This document shows, piece after piece, positions 17,151 to 26,577 of a stretch of DNA of 64,000 nt (position 1 is the stretch's first letter; the number at the start of each line of letters is the position of its first letter). The DNA comes from an uncultured Pelagibacteraceae bacterium (GTDB lineage Bacteria > Pseudomonadota > Alphaproteobacteria > Pelagibacterales > AG-422-B15). Under the pieces are notes generated by a model. That model was not told the origin of the DNA and ran no database searches. It worked only from the letters and a program-made list of their open reading frames with translations. The position numbers and the translations under genes were made by a program. The DNA is taken from assembly GCA_902619105.1 (NCBI GenBank), contig CACNCV010000001.1, positions 332,706-396,705 of the forward strand, written 5' to 3'.

Positions 17151-18172
17151 TAGCTGCTTCTGCCAATTTCAAGCATACGATCAATGGAAAGACGGGCCTT
17201 ATCAATAATTGCCTTATCGACTAAAATTTGATGCTGGTTAAATCGTATTGCATCATAAATTTTTTTTAGAGAAATTCTTTTCATATGAGGACATAGATTA
17301 CAAGGTCTGATAAATTCGACATTAGGATTTTCTATGGCAACATTGTCACTCATCGAGCATTCCGTAACCATAATTACCTTTCCAGGTTGATTGTCTTTTA
17401 CATAATTACTCATTCCAGCCGTTGAGCCAGCGAAGTCACTTACCGCAATTACTTCAGGAGAACATTCAGGGTGAGCTAATACAACAATATCTTTGTGTTG
17501 TTTTTTATATGCCATTATTTCATCGGCAGTAAATCTCTCATGAACCTCACATCGCCCTTTCCAAGAAATAATTTTCACATCTGTTTGAGCTGCGATATTT
17601 TTTGCAAGGTATTCATCAGGTAGAAATATAACTTTATCAACACCTAAAGATTCTACTACATGTTTTGCATTTCCTGATGTACAGCACACATCTGTCTCTG
17701 CTTTTACATCAGCTGATGTGTTTACATATGTAACAACTGGTACACCAGGATATTTTTGTTTTAATAATCTTATGTCTTCTGCGGTTATTGACTCAGATAA
17801 AGAACATCCTGCACGCGTATCTGGAATTAAAACATTTTTGTTTGGACTAAGAATTTTTGCTGTTTCAGCCATAAAATGAACGCCACAAACTATTATTGTA
17901 TCTGCTTCAGAGTCTCTTGCCTCATAAGCCAATTTTAATGAGTCACCAACGATGTCAGATACACAGTGAAAGATTTCAGGTGTCTGGTAATTGTGAGTTA
18001 AAATTGCAATATTTTTTTCTTTTTTTAGTTTATTTATTTCATGTATGAGTGGAGCATGAAATGGCCACTCAACTTCAGGTATTATTTTCTCTACACCCTT
18101 ATATAGATGAGCTGTTGCATCTTTCACTTCAGAATTAAAATCTGATGGATATTGCAAATTTTCATTCAACAT
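17150..18172 (-). CDS. nadA: Quinolinate synthase A
   Basis: 340-aa [4Fe-4S] enzyme condensing iminoaspartate with dihydroxyacetone phosphate to quinolinate. Candidate cluster cysteines lie in [17 protein letters not shown] and [34 protein letters not shown] and VTYVNTSA are family hallmarks. It is the first gene of the nadA-nadB-nadC unit. Upstream 90 bp to tRNA-Leu are AT-rich, with no NadR/NrtR-type operator that I can recognise. Confidence 0.95.
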   Translation of the reverse strand: MLNENLQYPSDFNSEVKDATAHLYKGVEKIIPEVEWPFHAPLIHEINKLKKEKNIAILTHNYQTPEIFHCVSDIVGDSLKLAYEARDSEADTIIVCGVHFMAETAKILSPNKNVLIPDTRAGCSLSESITAEDIRLLKQKYPGVPVVTYVNTSADVKAETDVCCTSGNAKHVVESLGVDKVIFLPDEYLAKNIAAQTDVKIISWKGRCEVHERFTADEIMAYKKQHKDIVVLAHPECSPEVIAVSDFAGSTAGMSNYVKDNQPGKVIMVTECSMSDNVAIENPNVEFIRPCNLCPHMKRISLKKIYDAIRFNQHQILVDKAIIDKARLSIDRMLEIGRSS

Positions 18173-18262
18173 AATTATTTTTTAATATAGTTTAATATTA
18201 CAATTATAGTTAAATGTATATATTTCAACATATCAACAATTATAGGAAAAACATGGAAATCT

Positions 18263-18348
18263 GCCGTCGTGCTGGAATTGGTAGACAGGCTGGTTTGAGG
18301 GATCAGTGAACATAGTTCGTGAGAGTTCGAGTCTCTCCGACGGCACCA
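18263..18348 (+). tRNA. tRNA-Leu(GAG)
   Basis: 86-nt class II tRNA with long variable arm and encoded CCA. Acceptor GCCGTCG pairs with CGACGGC; anticodon stem CTGGT/ATCAG with loop TTGAGGG gives anticodon GAG at 18297-18299; T-loop GAGTTCGAGTCTC. It reads Leu CTC/CTT codons. It is divergent from nadA and 23 bp upstream of a glycosyltransferase gene. Confidence 0.95.
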
Positions 18349-18371
18349 TATGGTAAAAGGTACAGAATAAG

Positions 18372-19259
18372 ATGAAAATCCTTTTTATAGGACCCACGAG
18401 AGTCGGGGATACCATTCTTTCCACATCAATAATAAATTTCTATTTACAGAAATATGATGATTGTAGTTTTTCTGTAATCACGAGTCCATTTGCTAAAGAC
18501 ATATACGTCAATATGCCAAGACTATCTAAAATTTTAGTTGTTAATAAAAAAAGATATGGTTTGCATTGGTTAGATATAATTAGATTCTCTTTTTTTAAAA
18601 GGTGGGATCTTGTGATCGATTTAAGATCTTCAATTACATCTTATTTACTTGCTACCCGGACTAGGAAAATATTCAAAGGTAACAACAATTTTCATAAACT
18701 TATACAGTTTAAAAAATTCTTAAATACTGATAAAGCAATAGTTCCAAAAGTTTGGTATGACACTGAAGTTAGCTCAAAAAGCTTAGTAAAAATTTCTAAT
18801 AATCAACGCATGATTGCTGTTGCACCTTATTCAAACTGGTCAAAAAAAGATTGGTCAATAAAAAAATACAAGACTTTACTTGAAAATGAATTTTTTAAAA
18901 ATTACACAATAATTTTAACTGGTATTTCGAATGACATTCGAAATAAAGAAGAGTTTGACGATTTCTTAAATTCATCAAGCCTTAAAATCATAAATTTGTT
19001 TGACTGGGGTAATCTTAGACATATGGTGCCAATATTTGAAAAATGTGATTTTTTTATTGGCAGTGATAGTGGACTAATGCATCTATCTGCATCAGCTGGA
19101 TGTAAAACTTTTGCCCTTTTTGGACCTACAAACGACTTAGTGTATGGGCCATGGGGAAATAATACTGTGATTAAATCAAATAATGGTATGCTGGATCATG
19201 GACTTGAAAATTTATCTGTTGAGAAAGTTATAAATAGCATAAAAGAAACTCTGTCATGA
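18372..19259 (+). CDS. Glycosyltransferase family 9 (LPS heptosyltransferase-like)
   Basis: 295-aa GT9 protein. Start MKILFIGPTRVGDTILSTSIINF is the usual GT9 N-terminus (G-x-GD) and the C-terminal donor-binding part is FIGSDSGLMHLSASAGCKTFALFGPTNDLVYGPWG. Members transfer heptose from ADP-heptose to the LPS core at the inner membrane; others use different sugars, so the donor is inferred. The first coding bases follow tRNA-Leu closely. It overlaps pyrC by ATGA. Shorter than WaaF (~350 aa), as in other streamlined genomes. Confidence 0.85.
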   Translation: MKILFIGPTRVGDTILSTSIINFYLQKYDDCSFSVITSPFAKDIYVNMPRLSKILVVNKKRYGLHWLDIIRFSFFKRWDLVIDLRSSITSYLLATRTRKIFKGNNNFHKLIQFKKFLNTDKAIVPKVWYDTEVSSKSLVKISNNQRMIAVAPYSNWSKKDWSIKKYKTLLENEFFKNYTIILTGISNDIRNKEEFDDFLNSSSLKIINLFDWGNLRHMVPIFEKCDFFIGSDSGLMHLSASAGCKTFALFGPTNDLVYGPWGNNTVIKSNNGMLDHGLENLSVEKVINSIKETLS

Positions 19260-20566
19260 TTGATTTAATTATAAGAAACGGAAAGATTGTAACTCATAAC
19301 AATGAGAGATTAGCTGATATTGCCATTAAAAATGGAAAAATATTTAAAATTGGCAAACTATCTAATCTGAAATCAAAAAAAACTATTGATGCTAAAGGTT
19401 TACATGTTCTGCCAGGTGCTTTTGATACACAAGTTCACTTTAGAGAGCCGGGCAATACTAAAAAAGAGAACCTCAAAACGGGTAGCTTAGCTGCTGTTGC
19501 AGGAGGGATAACTTCAGTTTTTGATATGCCTAATAACAAACCTAGCATCACAACAAAAAAGCTTTTTATGAAGAAATTGCAGACTGCAAAAAAGAGAATG
19601 CATTGCAATTACGCTTTTTATTTTGGAGCTGAGAAAGATAACATTAAAGAAATTAAGAAAGTTGAGAAAGTAAAGGGTTGTTGTGGTGTAAAGGTTTTTG
19701 TTGGTTCCTCAACAGGTACATTACTTGTCTCGAACCATAATGATATTGAAAAAATTATGAGATCAACAAATAAAATGATCTCATTCCATTCTGAAAATGA
19801 AGATATGCTAATCACAAGAAAAAAATACGCTAAAAAAGGAAATCCGTTAAGTCATCAAGTATGGCGAAATGTAGACACAGCCTTAAGTTCTACAAGAAAG
19901 CTGATCAGATCAGCTAATAGAAGTAAGAAAAAAATACATGTTCTTCATATAACTACTGCAGAAGAAATAAAATTGCTTCTTAGAAACAGAAAATATGTCT
20001 CATTTGAAGTGACACCTCAGCACCTAATATTGGCATCACCAGATTGTTATAAAAAACTGGGTACATACGCTCAAATGAATCCACCTATTAGAGGCACTAG
20101 ACACAGAAATGTTCTTAGAAAAACTTTACAAAAAGGCCAAATCGATATTATTGGATCAGATCACGCTCCTCATTTAAAATCTGAAAAAAATCAAATTTAT
20201 CCAAATAGTCCATCAGGAATGCCGGGAGTTCAAACTCTACTTCCTATTCTATTAAATGAGGTTACAAAAAAAACAATTTCACTCAATGAAGTAGTAAAAC
20301 TAACAAGCTTTAATCCAAAAAAAATTTTTAAGATTAAAAATAAGGGATTAATTAAAGTTGGTTATGACGCAGATCTAACAATTGTTGATATGAATAAAAC
20401 TAAAAAAGTATTGAATAAAGATATGAAAACAAAGTGTGGATGGACACCTTTCAATGGCATAAACCTTAAAGGTTGGCCTGTTGGAACAATAATAAATGGT
20501 AAAGCAGCATTTTGGAAAAATAAGATTAATAAGTCAGTATTTGGTAATCCAATAATTTTTAATTAG
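19256..20566 (+). CDS. pyrC: Dihydroorotase, class I, Gln-variant metal motif
   Basis: 436-aa cyclic amidohydrolase converting carbamoyl-aspartate to dihydroorotate. The usual HxH metal motif reads DTQVHFREPG, so the first metal His is replaced by Gln (Q59). I recall the same variant in Bacteroidetes and some alphaproteobacterial dihydroorotases (PRK09060-like), so it is likely an active subfamily. Further motifs: GGITSVFDMPNNKP, GVKVFVGSSTGTLLV, FHSENEDM, VLHITTAEE and GSDHAPH. Overlaps the glycosyltransferase stop (ATGA); its own stop shares TTAG with convergent cysQ. Confidence 0.9.
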   Translation: MIDLIIRNGKIVTHNNERLADIAIKNGKIFKIGKLSNLKSKKTIDAKGLHVLPGAFDTQVHFREPGNTKKENLKTGSLAAVAGGITSVFDMPNNKPSITTKKLFMKKLQTAKKRMHCNYAFYFGAEKDNIKEIKKVEKVKGCCGVKVFVGSSTGTLLVSNHNDIEKIMRSTNKMISFHSENEDMLITRKKYAKKGNPLSHQVWRNVDTALSSTRKLIRSANRSKKKIHVLHITTAEEIKLLLRNRKYVSFEVTPQHLILASPDCYKKLGTYAQMNPPIRGTRHRNVLRKTLQKGQIDIIGSDHAPHLKSEKNQIYPNSPSGMPGVQTLLPILLNEVTKKTISLNEVVKLTSFNPKKIFKIKNKGLIKVGYDADLTIVDMNKTKKVLNKDMKTKCGWTPFNGINLKGWPVGTIINGKAAFWKNKINKSVFGNPIIFN

Positions 20567-21336
20567 CTGCGAGCAATAAAAGAAGAGTTTCTAAAATTAC
20601 GCTTACCATAACGCAAAATTTTGCGATCTAAAGTTCTTATTCTGCCACCCGCAAATCTCAATATAGCATCTCCAGCCGCCGTATCCCATTCCATTGTAGT
20701 CCCAAACCGAGGGTATACATTTGCTATACCATGTGCGATGTAACATAACTTTATTGAACTTCCTGAACGGATTATTTTGTTAGCATTGAATCTCTGAAAA
20801 ATCATTTTTTTTGCCTTTTCTATTTCACTTTTAGCAAGTGAGTGAGATCTACTTAAAATAACAATATTTTTATTTCTTTTTTTAACTTTAATTTTTCTTA
20901 TATTTGAAAGCTGTCCTTTTTTACTTAATTTTGAGAAATAAGATTTTTTATCTTTTGTAAAATAAAGCTTATTTTTAGTAGGCATATAAATAATCCCAAA
21001 AACTGGTTTTTTATTTTCAATAAGCCCAATATTTACGGTAAATTCACCATTACCTTTTAAAAATTCTTTTGTCCCATCTAATGGGTCTACCAACCAAAAT
21101 TTTTTTGCAGCTTTACCTTTTTTAACTTGTTCTTCAGAAACAATAGAAACTTCAGGAAAATGAAGTTTTAAGCCCTTACAAATTATATTATTCGCCCTGA
21201 TATCTGCATTTGTTACAGGCGTATTATCAGACTTGTATTTTTTAGTTACCTTTTTCTTATAGATTTTGATGATTTCAATACCAGCAAGATGAACGATTTT
21301 AATTAATTCATCTAGTTTTTCAGGTGATATCTTCAT
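20563..21336 (-). CDS. cysQ: 3'(2'),5'-bisphosphate nucleotidase CysQ
   Basis: 257-aa lithium-sensitive phosphatase of the FIG superfamily that removes the 3'-phosphate of PAP/PAPS during sulfur assimilation. Metal-binding motifs are SEEQ, DPLDGTKEFLKGNGEFTVNIGLI and WDTAAGDAILRFAGG. Very basic overall (many Lys). It stands alone on the minus strand, convergent with pyrC (stops overlap in TTAG) and divergent from mnmA. An inositol monophosphatase function is possible, but FLKGNGEFTVN favours CysQ. Confidence 0.9.
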   Translation of the reverse strand: MKISPEKLDELIKIVHLAGIEIIKIYKKKVTKKYKSDNTPVTNADIRANNIICKGLKLHFPEVSIVSEEQVKKGKAAKKFWLVDPLDGTKEFLKGNGEFTVNIGLIENKKPVFGIIYMPTKNKLYFTKDKKSYFSKLSKKGQLSNIRKIKVKKRNKNIVILSRSHSLAKSEIEKAKKMIFQRFNANKIIRSGSSIKLCYIAHGIANVYPRFGTTMEWDTAAGDAILRFAGGRIRTLDRKILRYGKRNFRNSSFIARS

Positions 21337-21410
21337 ATAAGGAGTAAAGCTTGTAAAATAGACAATAAGACAAATATATTATACATACCAGAGCAAAATT
21401 ATTAAATCTT

Positions 21411-22505
21411 ATGGAAAACAATTTGAACAGCATAAAGGGAAATAATCCTATTGTAGTAGCTATGTCAGGTGGTGTTGACTCTTCTGTAGCTGCTGCACTC
21501 ATGAATAAGGATTATGAAGATGTAATAGGTGTTACTCTAAGACTATATGATGAAAAAAAAGTAGCAAACTCTAAAACATGTTGTTCGGGTGCGGATATAA
21601 TGGATGCAAAAAAAATAGCTAACACCATAACTATACCTCATTACGTTTTTGACTATGAGGAAATTTTTAGAAAAAATGTTATTGAGCCTTTTATTAACGA
21701 GTATAAATCAGGGAGAACCCCCATACCTTGCATAAATTGCAATGAAAAAGTAAAATTTCTTGATTTACTGTCTTTTGCAAAAGAAATTAATGCGAAATCA
21801 TTAGTAACAGGTCACTATATAAAAAAAATAAAGATTGATAACGAGTGGCGATTGTATGTTCCGCAAGATAAAAACCGAGATCAGTCCTATTTTCTTTTTA
21901 CAATGAAAAAAGACGATCTGGATCTCATCGAATTTCCTCTGGGTGATTACAAAAAAGATGAGATTAGGGATTTGGCTTTAAAACTAAACTTACATGTGTT
22001 TGATAAAAGTGATAGTCAAGATATATGTTTTATACCTGATGGAGATTATAAAAAATTTATAAATAAGAATATTGAAAGTAATGAAGGTGAAGTTATAGAT
22101 TTAGATGGAAATGTACTTAATAAACATCAAGGTATTCAAAACTTCACAATAGGACAAAGAAGAGGTTTAGGAGTTTCACAGAATGAGCCGCTTTATGTAA
22201 AAAAAATTGATAAAGACAAAAACCGAGTCATCGTGGCAAATAAAGATAATGTTAGCTCCTCAATTATATATGTTGAAAATGTAAATCTAATTACGAAAAA
22301 TTTACCAAAAGATCTATATGTAAGAGTTAGATCAACTGGAAAATTATTAGATGCAAAAATAGAAATTAATAAGAAGAACGAAGCAAAAATTTCTCTCGCA
22401 ACACCCGAAACAGCTGTATCACCAGGTCAGGCCTGTGTTTTTTATTGTAAAGATGAAATAGGTACAAGACTTTTGGGAGGCGGTTGGATCCATTCGACAA
22501 ATTAG
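21411..22505 (+). CDS. mnmA: tRNA-specific 2-thiouridylase MnmA
   Basis: 364-aa ATP-pyrophosphatase that thiolates U34 in Lys, Glu and Gln tRNAs. The PP-loop is AMSGGVDSSVAAALM; catalytic cysteines lie in TPIPCINCNEKVKF and SQDICFIPDG; DQSYFLF, FTIGQRRGLG and VSPGQACVFY complete the signature. Normal length and isolated promoter region upstream (74 bp). tRNA-Met follows 27 bp downstream. Confidence 0.96.
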   Translation: MENNLNSIKGNNPIVVAMSGGVDSSVAAALMNKDYEDVIGVTLRLYDEKKVANSKTCCSGADIMDAKKIANTITIPHYVFDYEEIFRKNVIEPFINEYKSGRTPIPCINCNEKVKFLDLLSFAKEINAKSLVTGHYIKKIKIDNEWRLYVPQDKNRDQSYFLFTMKKDDLDLIEFPLGDYKKDEIRDLALKLNLHVFDKSDSQDICFIPDGDYKKFINKNIESNEGEVIDLDGNVLNKHQGIQNFTIGQRRGLGVSQNEPLYVKKIDKDKNRVIVANKDNVSSSIIYVENVNLITKNLPKDLYVRVRSTGKLLDAKIEINKKNEAKISLATPETAVSPGQACVFYCKDEIGTRLLGGGWIHSTN

Positions 22506-22532
22506 TAATATTGTTTATTATGGCTCATCTTT

Positions 22533-22609
22533 GGCGGGGTAGCTCAGTTGGTTAGAGCGGAGGAATCATAATCCTTAGGTCGGGGGTTCAAATCCCTCTC
22601 CCGCTACCA
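22533..22609 (+). tRNA. tRNA-Met(CAT), elongator type
   Basis: 77-nt cloverleaf with encoded CCA. Acceptor GGCGGGG pairs with TCCCGCT using G-T wobble at both ends; anticodon stem GAGGA/TCCTT with loop ATCATAA gives CAT at 22567-22569. A paired 1-72 position and overall resemblance to alphaproteobacterial elongator tRNA-Met argue against initiator; tRNA-Ile2 with lysidine is less likely but not excluded. A T-rich stretch follows. Confidence 0.92.
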
Positions 22610-22630
22610 TAAATTTTTTCTTAAGTTTAC

Positions 22631-23785
22631 CTAGTTAGATGCATCAAGATATTCAATAATTTTTTTATCCCATGCATAGTTTTCAATAGCTCTTAACTTT
22701 CCATTTTCTCCCATACTTTCTCTCAGCTTTTTATTTTCAAGTAAGAGCAATATTTTTTCTGTAATCATTTTCTGATTACCAGACTCACAAATTATTCCTG
22801 TCTCATTGTCTAAAATTGCGTCGCTTACGCCACCGCTATCACTTCCGATAGATGCAACACCATGAAATGAAGCATCAATGTATGCCATGCCAAAACCTTC
22901 AACTGACTCTCCCACAGTTGTCGGTGTCATAACAAATAAATCAGATTGTTTTAGAATTAATGATTTTTCTGGTTCAGTTATCCATCCTAGAAACTTTACA
23001 TTATTCTCTAAATTCATTTCTTTAGTTGTTAGTTTAATATTTTCTAGATTCGGACCTTTACCTGCTATCAAATATAATACTTTTGGAAATTTTTCTCTAA
23101 TCTTAGGCAAGGCGTTTAAAATAAATATATGACCTTTTCTCTCTTCAACTCTAGCAAGAGTTGTTATCACAGGAGTGTTTTTACCAATAATATCGGACAC
23201 ATTTTTTTTATCTTCCTCCGTAATAAAATCATCGTATACATCTATGCCAGGATGTATGATTTTTATAAGATTGGTGTCTATTTTAAGAGAAGCTTGCATT
23301 AAATCCTTCGTGTAAGAGGAATTTGCCAAAATCTTATAGACATCTTTATAAGAATTTATAATTCTATTTTTTTTAAATCTCATTAAATCAAGCATTATAG
23401 TCCAATACTGTTTTGGAATTTCAGTACCATGAGCAAGTACCAAAACTTTTTTCCTGTATTTTTTTAAATACTCAATGCTTTTCCAAGAATCAGCGTATAT
23501 TGCGTTTACTTTTTTATTGCTGCATATTTTTTCTAAGTACTTTGCTTTAGCCAATCTTCTCAGAGGTTTCCACCCAGTGAATCTTTTAATTTTATATTTT
23601 TGTTTATGATCAGATTCATGAGTTTTGCCGTCAGCTAAAACGAGAACCTCAATGCCACGTTTTGCCATAGCTTCTGCCATTCCTGTCATTAGAGACTCAA
23701 TGCCTCCAATTTTTGGTGCAAAGCATTGAGTTGTGATAATTATCACTTGAATTTCTTTATTCTTTCCACTTAATCGAACATCCAA
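22631..23785 (-). CDS. Glycosyltransferase family 4
   Basis: Up to 384 aa, GT-B fold. N-terminal IIITTQCFAPKIGGIESLMTGMAEAMAKRG is the acceptor-domain start; the donor domain carries VITTLARVEERKGHIFILNALP, YLIAGKGPNLENIK and ESVEGFGMAYIDASFHGVASIGSDSGGVSDAI (EX7E-type Glu residues). The acceptor and donor are unknown; cell-surface glycan assembly is likely. The listed start overlaps the upstream gene by 29 bp; a GTG at 23743, just before IIITTQ, fits the family N-terminus better and may be the real start. Converges on tRNA-Met. Confidence 0.87.
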   Translation of the reverse strand: MDVRLSGKNKEIQVIIITTQCFAPKIGGIESLMTGMAEAMAKRGIEVLVLADGKTHESDHKQKYKIKRFTGWKPLRRLAKAKYLEKICSNKKVNAIYADSWKSIEYLKKYRKKVLVLAHGTEIPKQYWTIMLDLMRFKKNRIINSYKDVYKILANSSYTKDLMQASLKIDTNLIKIIHPGIDVYDDFITEEDKKNVSDIIGKNTPVITTLARVEERKGHIFILNALPKIREKFPKVLYLIAGKGPNLENIKLTTKEMNLENNVKFLGWITEPEKSLILKQSDLFVMTPTTVGESVEGFGMAYIDASFHGVASIGSDSGGVSDAILDNETGIICESGNQKMITEKILLLLENKKLRESMGENGKLRAIENYAWDKKIIEYLDASN

Positions 23786-24317
23786 TACTTGGGATCTGGT
23801 CCTTTGGACCTGATCCTGTTTCTGAAACTTGTATCATTGCTTCTAAAAGTTCCTTTCTAGCATTTGGAATTATCTCCATTTTAGACTCTTCAAGCCTGCC
23901 TCTGTACTGAAGCTCATTATTTTGATTAAATCCAAAAAAATCAGGAGTGCACACAGCATTATATTTCCGTCCAATTATTTGCGTCTCATCATAGACGTAA
24001 GGAAATACAAAACTATTTTTCTCAGAAAATAATTTCATGTTATCAAACGAGTCTTCTTCACCATACTTTGGATCATTTACGTCATTAGACATTATTGCGA
24101 TTACACCAATACCTTTTTCTTTTAATAATTTTACATCTTCTACAATTCGATGTATTACTGATTTCACGTATGGACAATGATTGCATATGAACATCACCAG
24201 CGTTCCTTTAGGACCTTTAACATCTTGAAATGAATAGTATTTGTTATCGATGCCAATAAGATTAAATTCTGGAGCCTTCCATCCAAAATCACAAACCGGG
24301 GTTTCTAATGCAACCAT
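23757..24317 (-). CDS. Thioredoxin/peroxiredoxin-like protein (PRX_like1 type)
   Basis: 186-aa AhpC/TSA-like thioredoxin-fold protein. The redox centre is LVMFICNHCPYVK, a C-x2-C motif at the end of the first strand, which makes it more thioredoxin-like than a one-Cys peroxiredoxin. Later VIAIMSNDVNDPKYGEEDSFDNMK and AVCTPDFFGF (cis-Pro region) fit the family. No signal peptide, so cytosolic. Role unproven; thiol redox control or peroxide removal. It is divergent from the gamma carbonic anhydrase gene and runs into the GT4 gene. Confidence 0.82.
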   Translation of the reverse strand: MVALETPVCDFGWKAPEFNLIGIDNKYYSFQDVKGPKGTLVMFICNHCPYVKSVIHRIVEDVKLLKEKGIGVIAIMSNDVNDPKYGEEDSFDNMKLFSEKNSFVFPYVYDETQIIGRKYNAVCTPDFFGFNQNNELQYRGRLEESKMEIIPNARKELLEAMIQVSETGSGPKDQIPSIGCSIKWKE

Positions 24318-24386
24318 AATTTACTTTCTATTGTCTAAATATCTAATTATCTTTACTATATTTCTTACTTAACTAAATAACAAGAT

Positions 24387-24917
24387 ATGATCTATTCACT
24401 CGGAGATAAAAAAATAAATCGAGATAATGGAGACTTCTGGGTTGCCCCAAGTGCTTCAGTGATAGGAGATATTACACTGAAAAAAAATGCAAGTGTATGG
24501 TTTGGAGCTGTTTTAAGGGGTGACAATGACCCAATAATTGTTGGTACAAATTCTAATATTCAAGATAATTCTGTTTGTCATACGGATGATGGAATGCCAT
24601 TAATTATAGGGGATAACGTCACAGTAGGTCATAAAGTGATCTTGCATAGCTGTTCAGTGGGCAATAATTCCCTAATAGGAATGGGCTCAACAGTTTTAAA
24701 TAAGGCAAAAATAGGTAATAATTGTTTAGTTGGCGCCAATACTCTAATAACTGAAGGAAAAGAATTTCCTGATAATAGCCTTATAGTTGGATCCCCTGGA
24801 AGTGTTAAAAGAGAATTGACAGATATGGAAAAAAAGATAATTGAACTTAGTGCTTTCCACTACGTTGAAAATATGAAAAAATTTAGAGATAATTTAAAAG
24901 AAGAAAATATTGAATGA
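24387..24917 (+). CDS. Gamma-carbonic-anhydrase-family hexapeptide protein
   Basis: 176-aa left-handed beta-helix protein. The three zinc His positions are present in SVCHTDDG and VGHKVILHSC, with the usual VWFGAVLRGDNDPI and IGMGSTVLNKAKIG. Many members hydrate CO2; others (PaaY, CaiE) act as thioesterases or accessory proteins. It overlaps the GMC oxidoreductase by ATGA, so it is the first gene of a likely catabolic unit (24387-30357), which may favour a PaaY/CaiE-like role (inference). Confidence 0.88.
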   Translation: MIYSLGDKKINRDNGDFWVAPSASVIGDITLKKNASVWFGAVLRGDNDPIIVGTNSNIQDNSVCHTDDGMPLIIGDNVTVGHKVILHSCSVGNNSLIGMGSTVLNKAKIGNNCLVGANTLITEGKEFPDNSLIVGSPGSVKRELTDMEKKIIELSAFHYVENMKKFRDNLKEENIE

Positions 24918-26575
24918 ATATGTTTGACTACATAATCGCTGGAGCAGGTTCAGCAGGTTGCGTTTTAGCAAATCGACTCTCTAAAGATCCTGGTACAAAG
25001 GTTCTTCTAATCGAAGCGGGTGGAACTACGTGGCATCCATTTGTTAAAATGCCAGCAGGTGTACTTGAGCTTATTTCTGGTGAAGGTGCCGGTAAATTTT
25101 ATAATTATGGTTATTGGACAGAGGGTCAACCACATTTAAATAATAGAAAACTTTTCTTTCCTCGAGGTAAAGGTTTGGGTGGCTCAAGCAATATTAATGG
25201 AATGCTTTACGTGAGAGGTCACTCACGTGATTATGATATATGGAGACAGCTTGGCAATGAAGGATGGTCTTATGAGGAAGTGTTGCCTTATTTTAAAAGA
25301 GCTGAAAAAAATGAAAATGGATCATCGGAGTTTCATGGAAGTGATGGAGAATTAAGTGTTCAAAACCCAGTGTTTACAAATAACCCTCTACATAGATGTT
25401 TTTTAAATGCCGGTAAAGAGGCAGGCTATAAATACATTGAAGACATCAATCAATACGATAATGAGGGTTTTGGACCATGTCCTCAAACGATTTCAAAAGG
25501 CTATAGAGCAAGTACAAGTTTTTCATTTTTAAATCCTATTAAAGACAGAAAAAATTTAACGATTGCAACTAATTCAACAACCAATAAACTTATATTTGAG
25601 GGTACAAAATGCGTTGGGCTTGAGTATTTAAAAGGAAAAGAAGTTATAAAAGCTTACGCTGAAAGGGAAGTAATTGTATGTGGAGGTGCTATTAACTCAC
25701 CTCAGATATTGCAACTTTCAGGAATAGGTAAAGGAGATTACATAAAAAAATGGGGATTGAAAGTTGTAGCCGACCTTCCGGGAGTTGGTGAAAACTTACA
25801 AGATCATTTAGATGTATTATCTCACTACGAGTGCACGCAGCCAGTAACGGAAGCAAAATATACAGCGGGTGGACTTGCAGTATTTAGGATGGCGGCCATC
25901 TTGGCTCAATGGATGATAACAAAAAAAGGCCCTGGAAATGATATCGGTTTGTCTGGTGTATCATTTTTAAAGACAGATGACACACTTGATCTTCCTGACA
26001 TACAAATGCATTTTGTTGGTTCACTTTTAAAAGATCATGGAAAAACAAGACCCGACTCTCATGCGTTTAGTAATCATGTTTGTCAGCTCAGACCTGAGAG
26101 TAGAGGCTATATTGCACTTAAATCATTGGATCCTTCGGTACCTCCAATTATACAACCAAACTATTTCGCAACTCAAAAAGATCGAGATACTCTTATTAAA
26201 GGTGTGAAAATGTCGCGAGAAATAGTGAACCAGTCTGCTTTTGATGAATACCGAGGTAAAGAAATTACTCCAGGTATTCATGTTCAAACAAATGAGGAAA
26301 TAGAGGAATTCATTAGAAACGCTGCTGAAACGATTTATCATCCAGTTGGCACTTGTAAAATGGGAAATGATGAATTTGCAGTTGTAGATGATAAATTAAG
26401 AGTAAGAGGTGTCGAAAATTTAAGAGTGGTTGATGCGTCTGTAATGCCAACTCTAATTGGTGGAAACACCAACGCACCTACAATTATGATAGCTGATAAA
26501 ATTTCTGATCATATTCTTGGCAATGAATTCCTTCCAGCACAGCATGTGAGCTACAAAGACAAAACCGCTGCATAA
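24914..26575 (+). CDS. GMC-family FAD oxidoreductase (choline dehydrogenase-like)
   Basis: 553-aa flavoprotein alcohol dehydrogenase. FAD motif FDYIIAGAGSAGCVLANRLS at the N-terminus, FPRGKGLGGSSNINGMLYVRG and CGGAINSPQILQLSGIG (GMC signatures 1 and 2), and catalytic His in IYHPVGTCKMG with the second catalytic position in GGNTNAPTIMIAD (Asn in place of the His/Asn seen across GMC). Electrons probably go to quinone. Choline is only one possible substrate; many marine paralogs oxidize other alcohols. The start at 24914 or at the second Met (24920) are both reasonable. Confidence 0.9.
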   Translation: MNMFDYIIAGAGSAGCVLANRLSKDPGTKVLLIEAGGTTWHPFVKMPAGVLELISGEGAGKFYNYGYWTEGQPHLNNRKLFFPRGKGLGGSSNINGMLYVRGHSRDYDIWRQLGNEGWSYEEVLPYFKRAEKNENGSSEFHGSDGELSVQNPVFTNNPLHRCFLNAGKEAGYKYIEDINQYDNEGFGPCPQTISKGYRASTSFSFLNPIKDRKNLTIATNSTTNKLIFEGTKCVGLEYLKGKEVIKAYAEREVIVCGGAINSPQILQLSGIGKGDYIKKWGLKVVADLPGVGENLQDHLDVLSHYECTQPVTEAKYTAGGLAVFRMAAILAQWMITKKGPGNDIGLSGVSFLKTDDTLDLPDIQMHFVGSLLKDHGKTRPDSHAFSNHVCQLRPESRGYIALKSLDPSVPPIIQPNYFATQKDRDTLIKGVKMSREIVNQSAFDEYRGKEITPGIHVQTNEEIEEFIRNAAETIYHPVGTCKMGNDEFAVVDDKLRVRGVENLRVVDASVMPTLIGGNTNAPTIMIADKISDHILGNEFLPAQHVSYKDKTAA

Positions 26576-26577
26576 TT

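Noticed and set aside
18233-18424. 63-aa ORF over tRNA-Leu on the minus strand
   Set aside because: It is antisense to tRNA-Leu and the start of the glycosyltransferase gene; SERLELSRT-type peptides are typical tRNA shadows.
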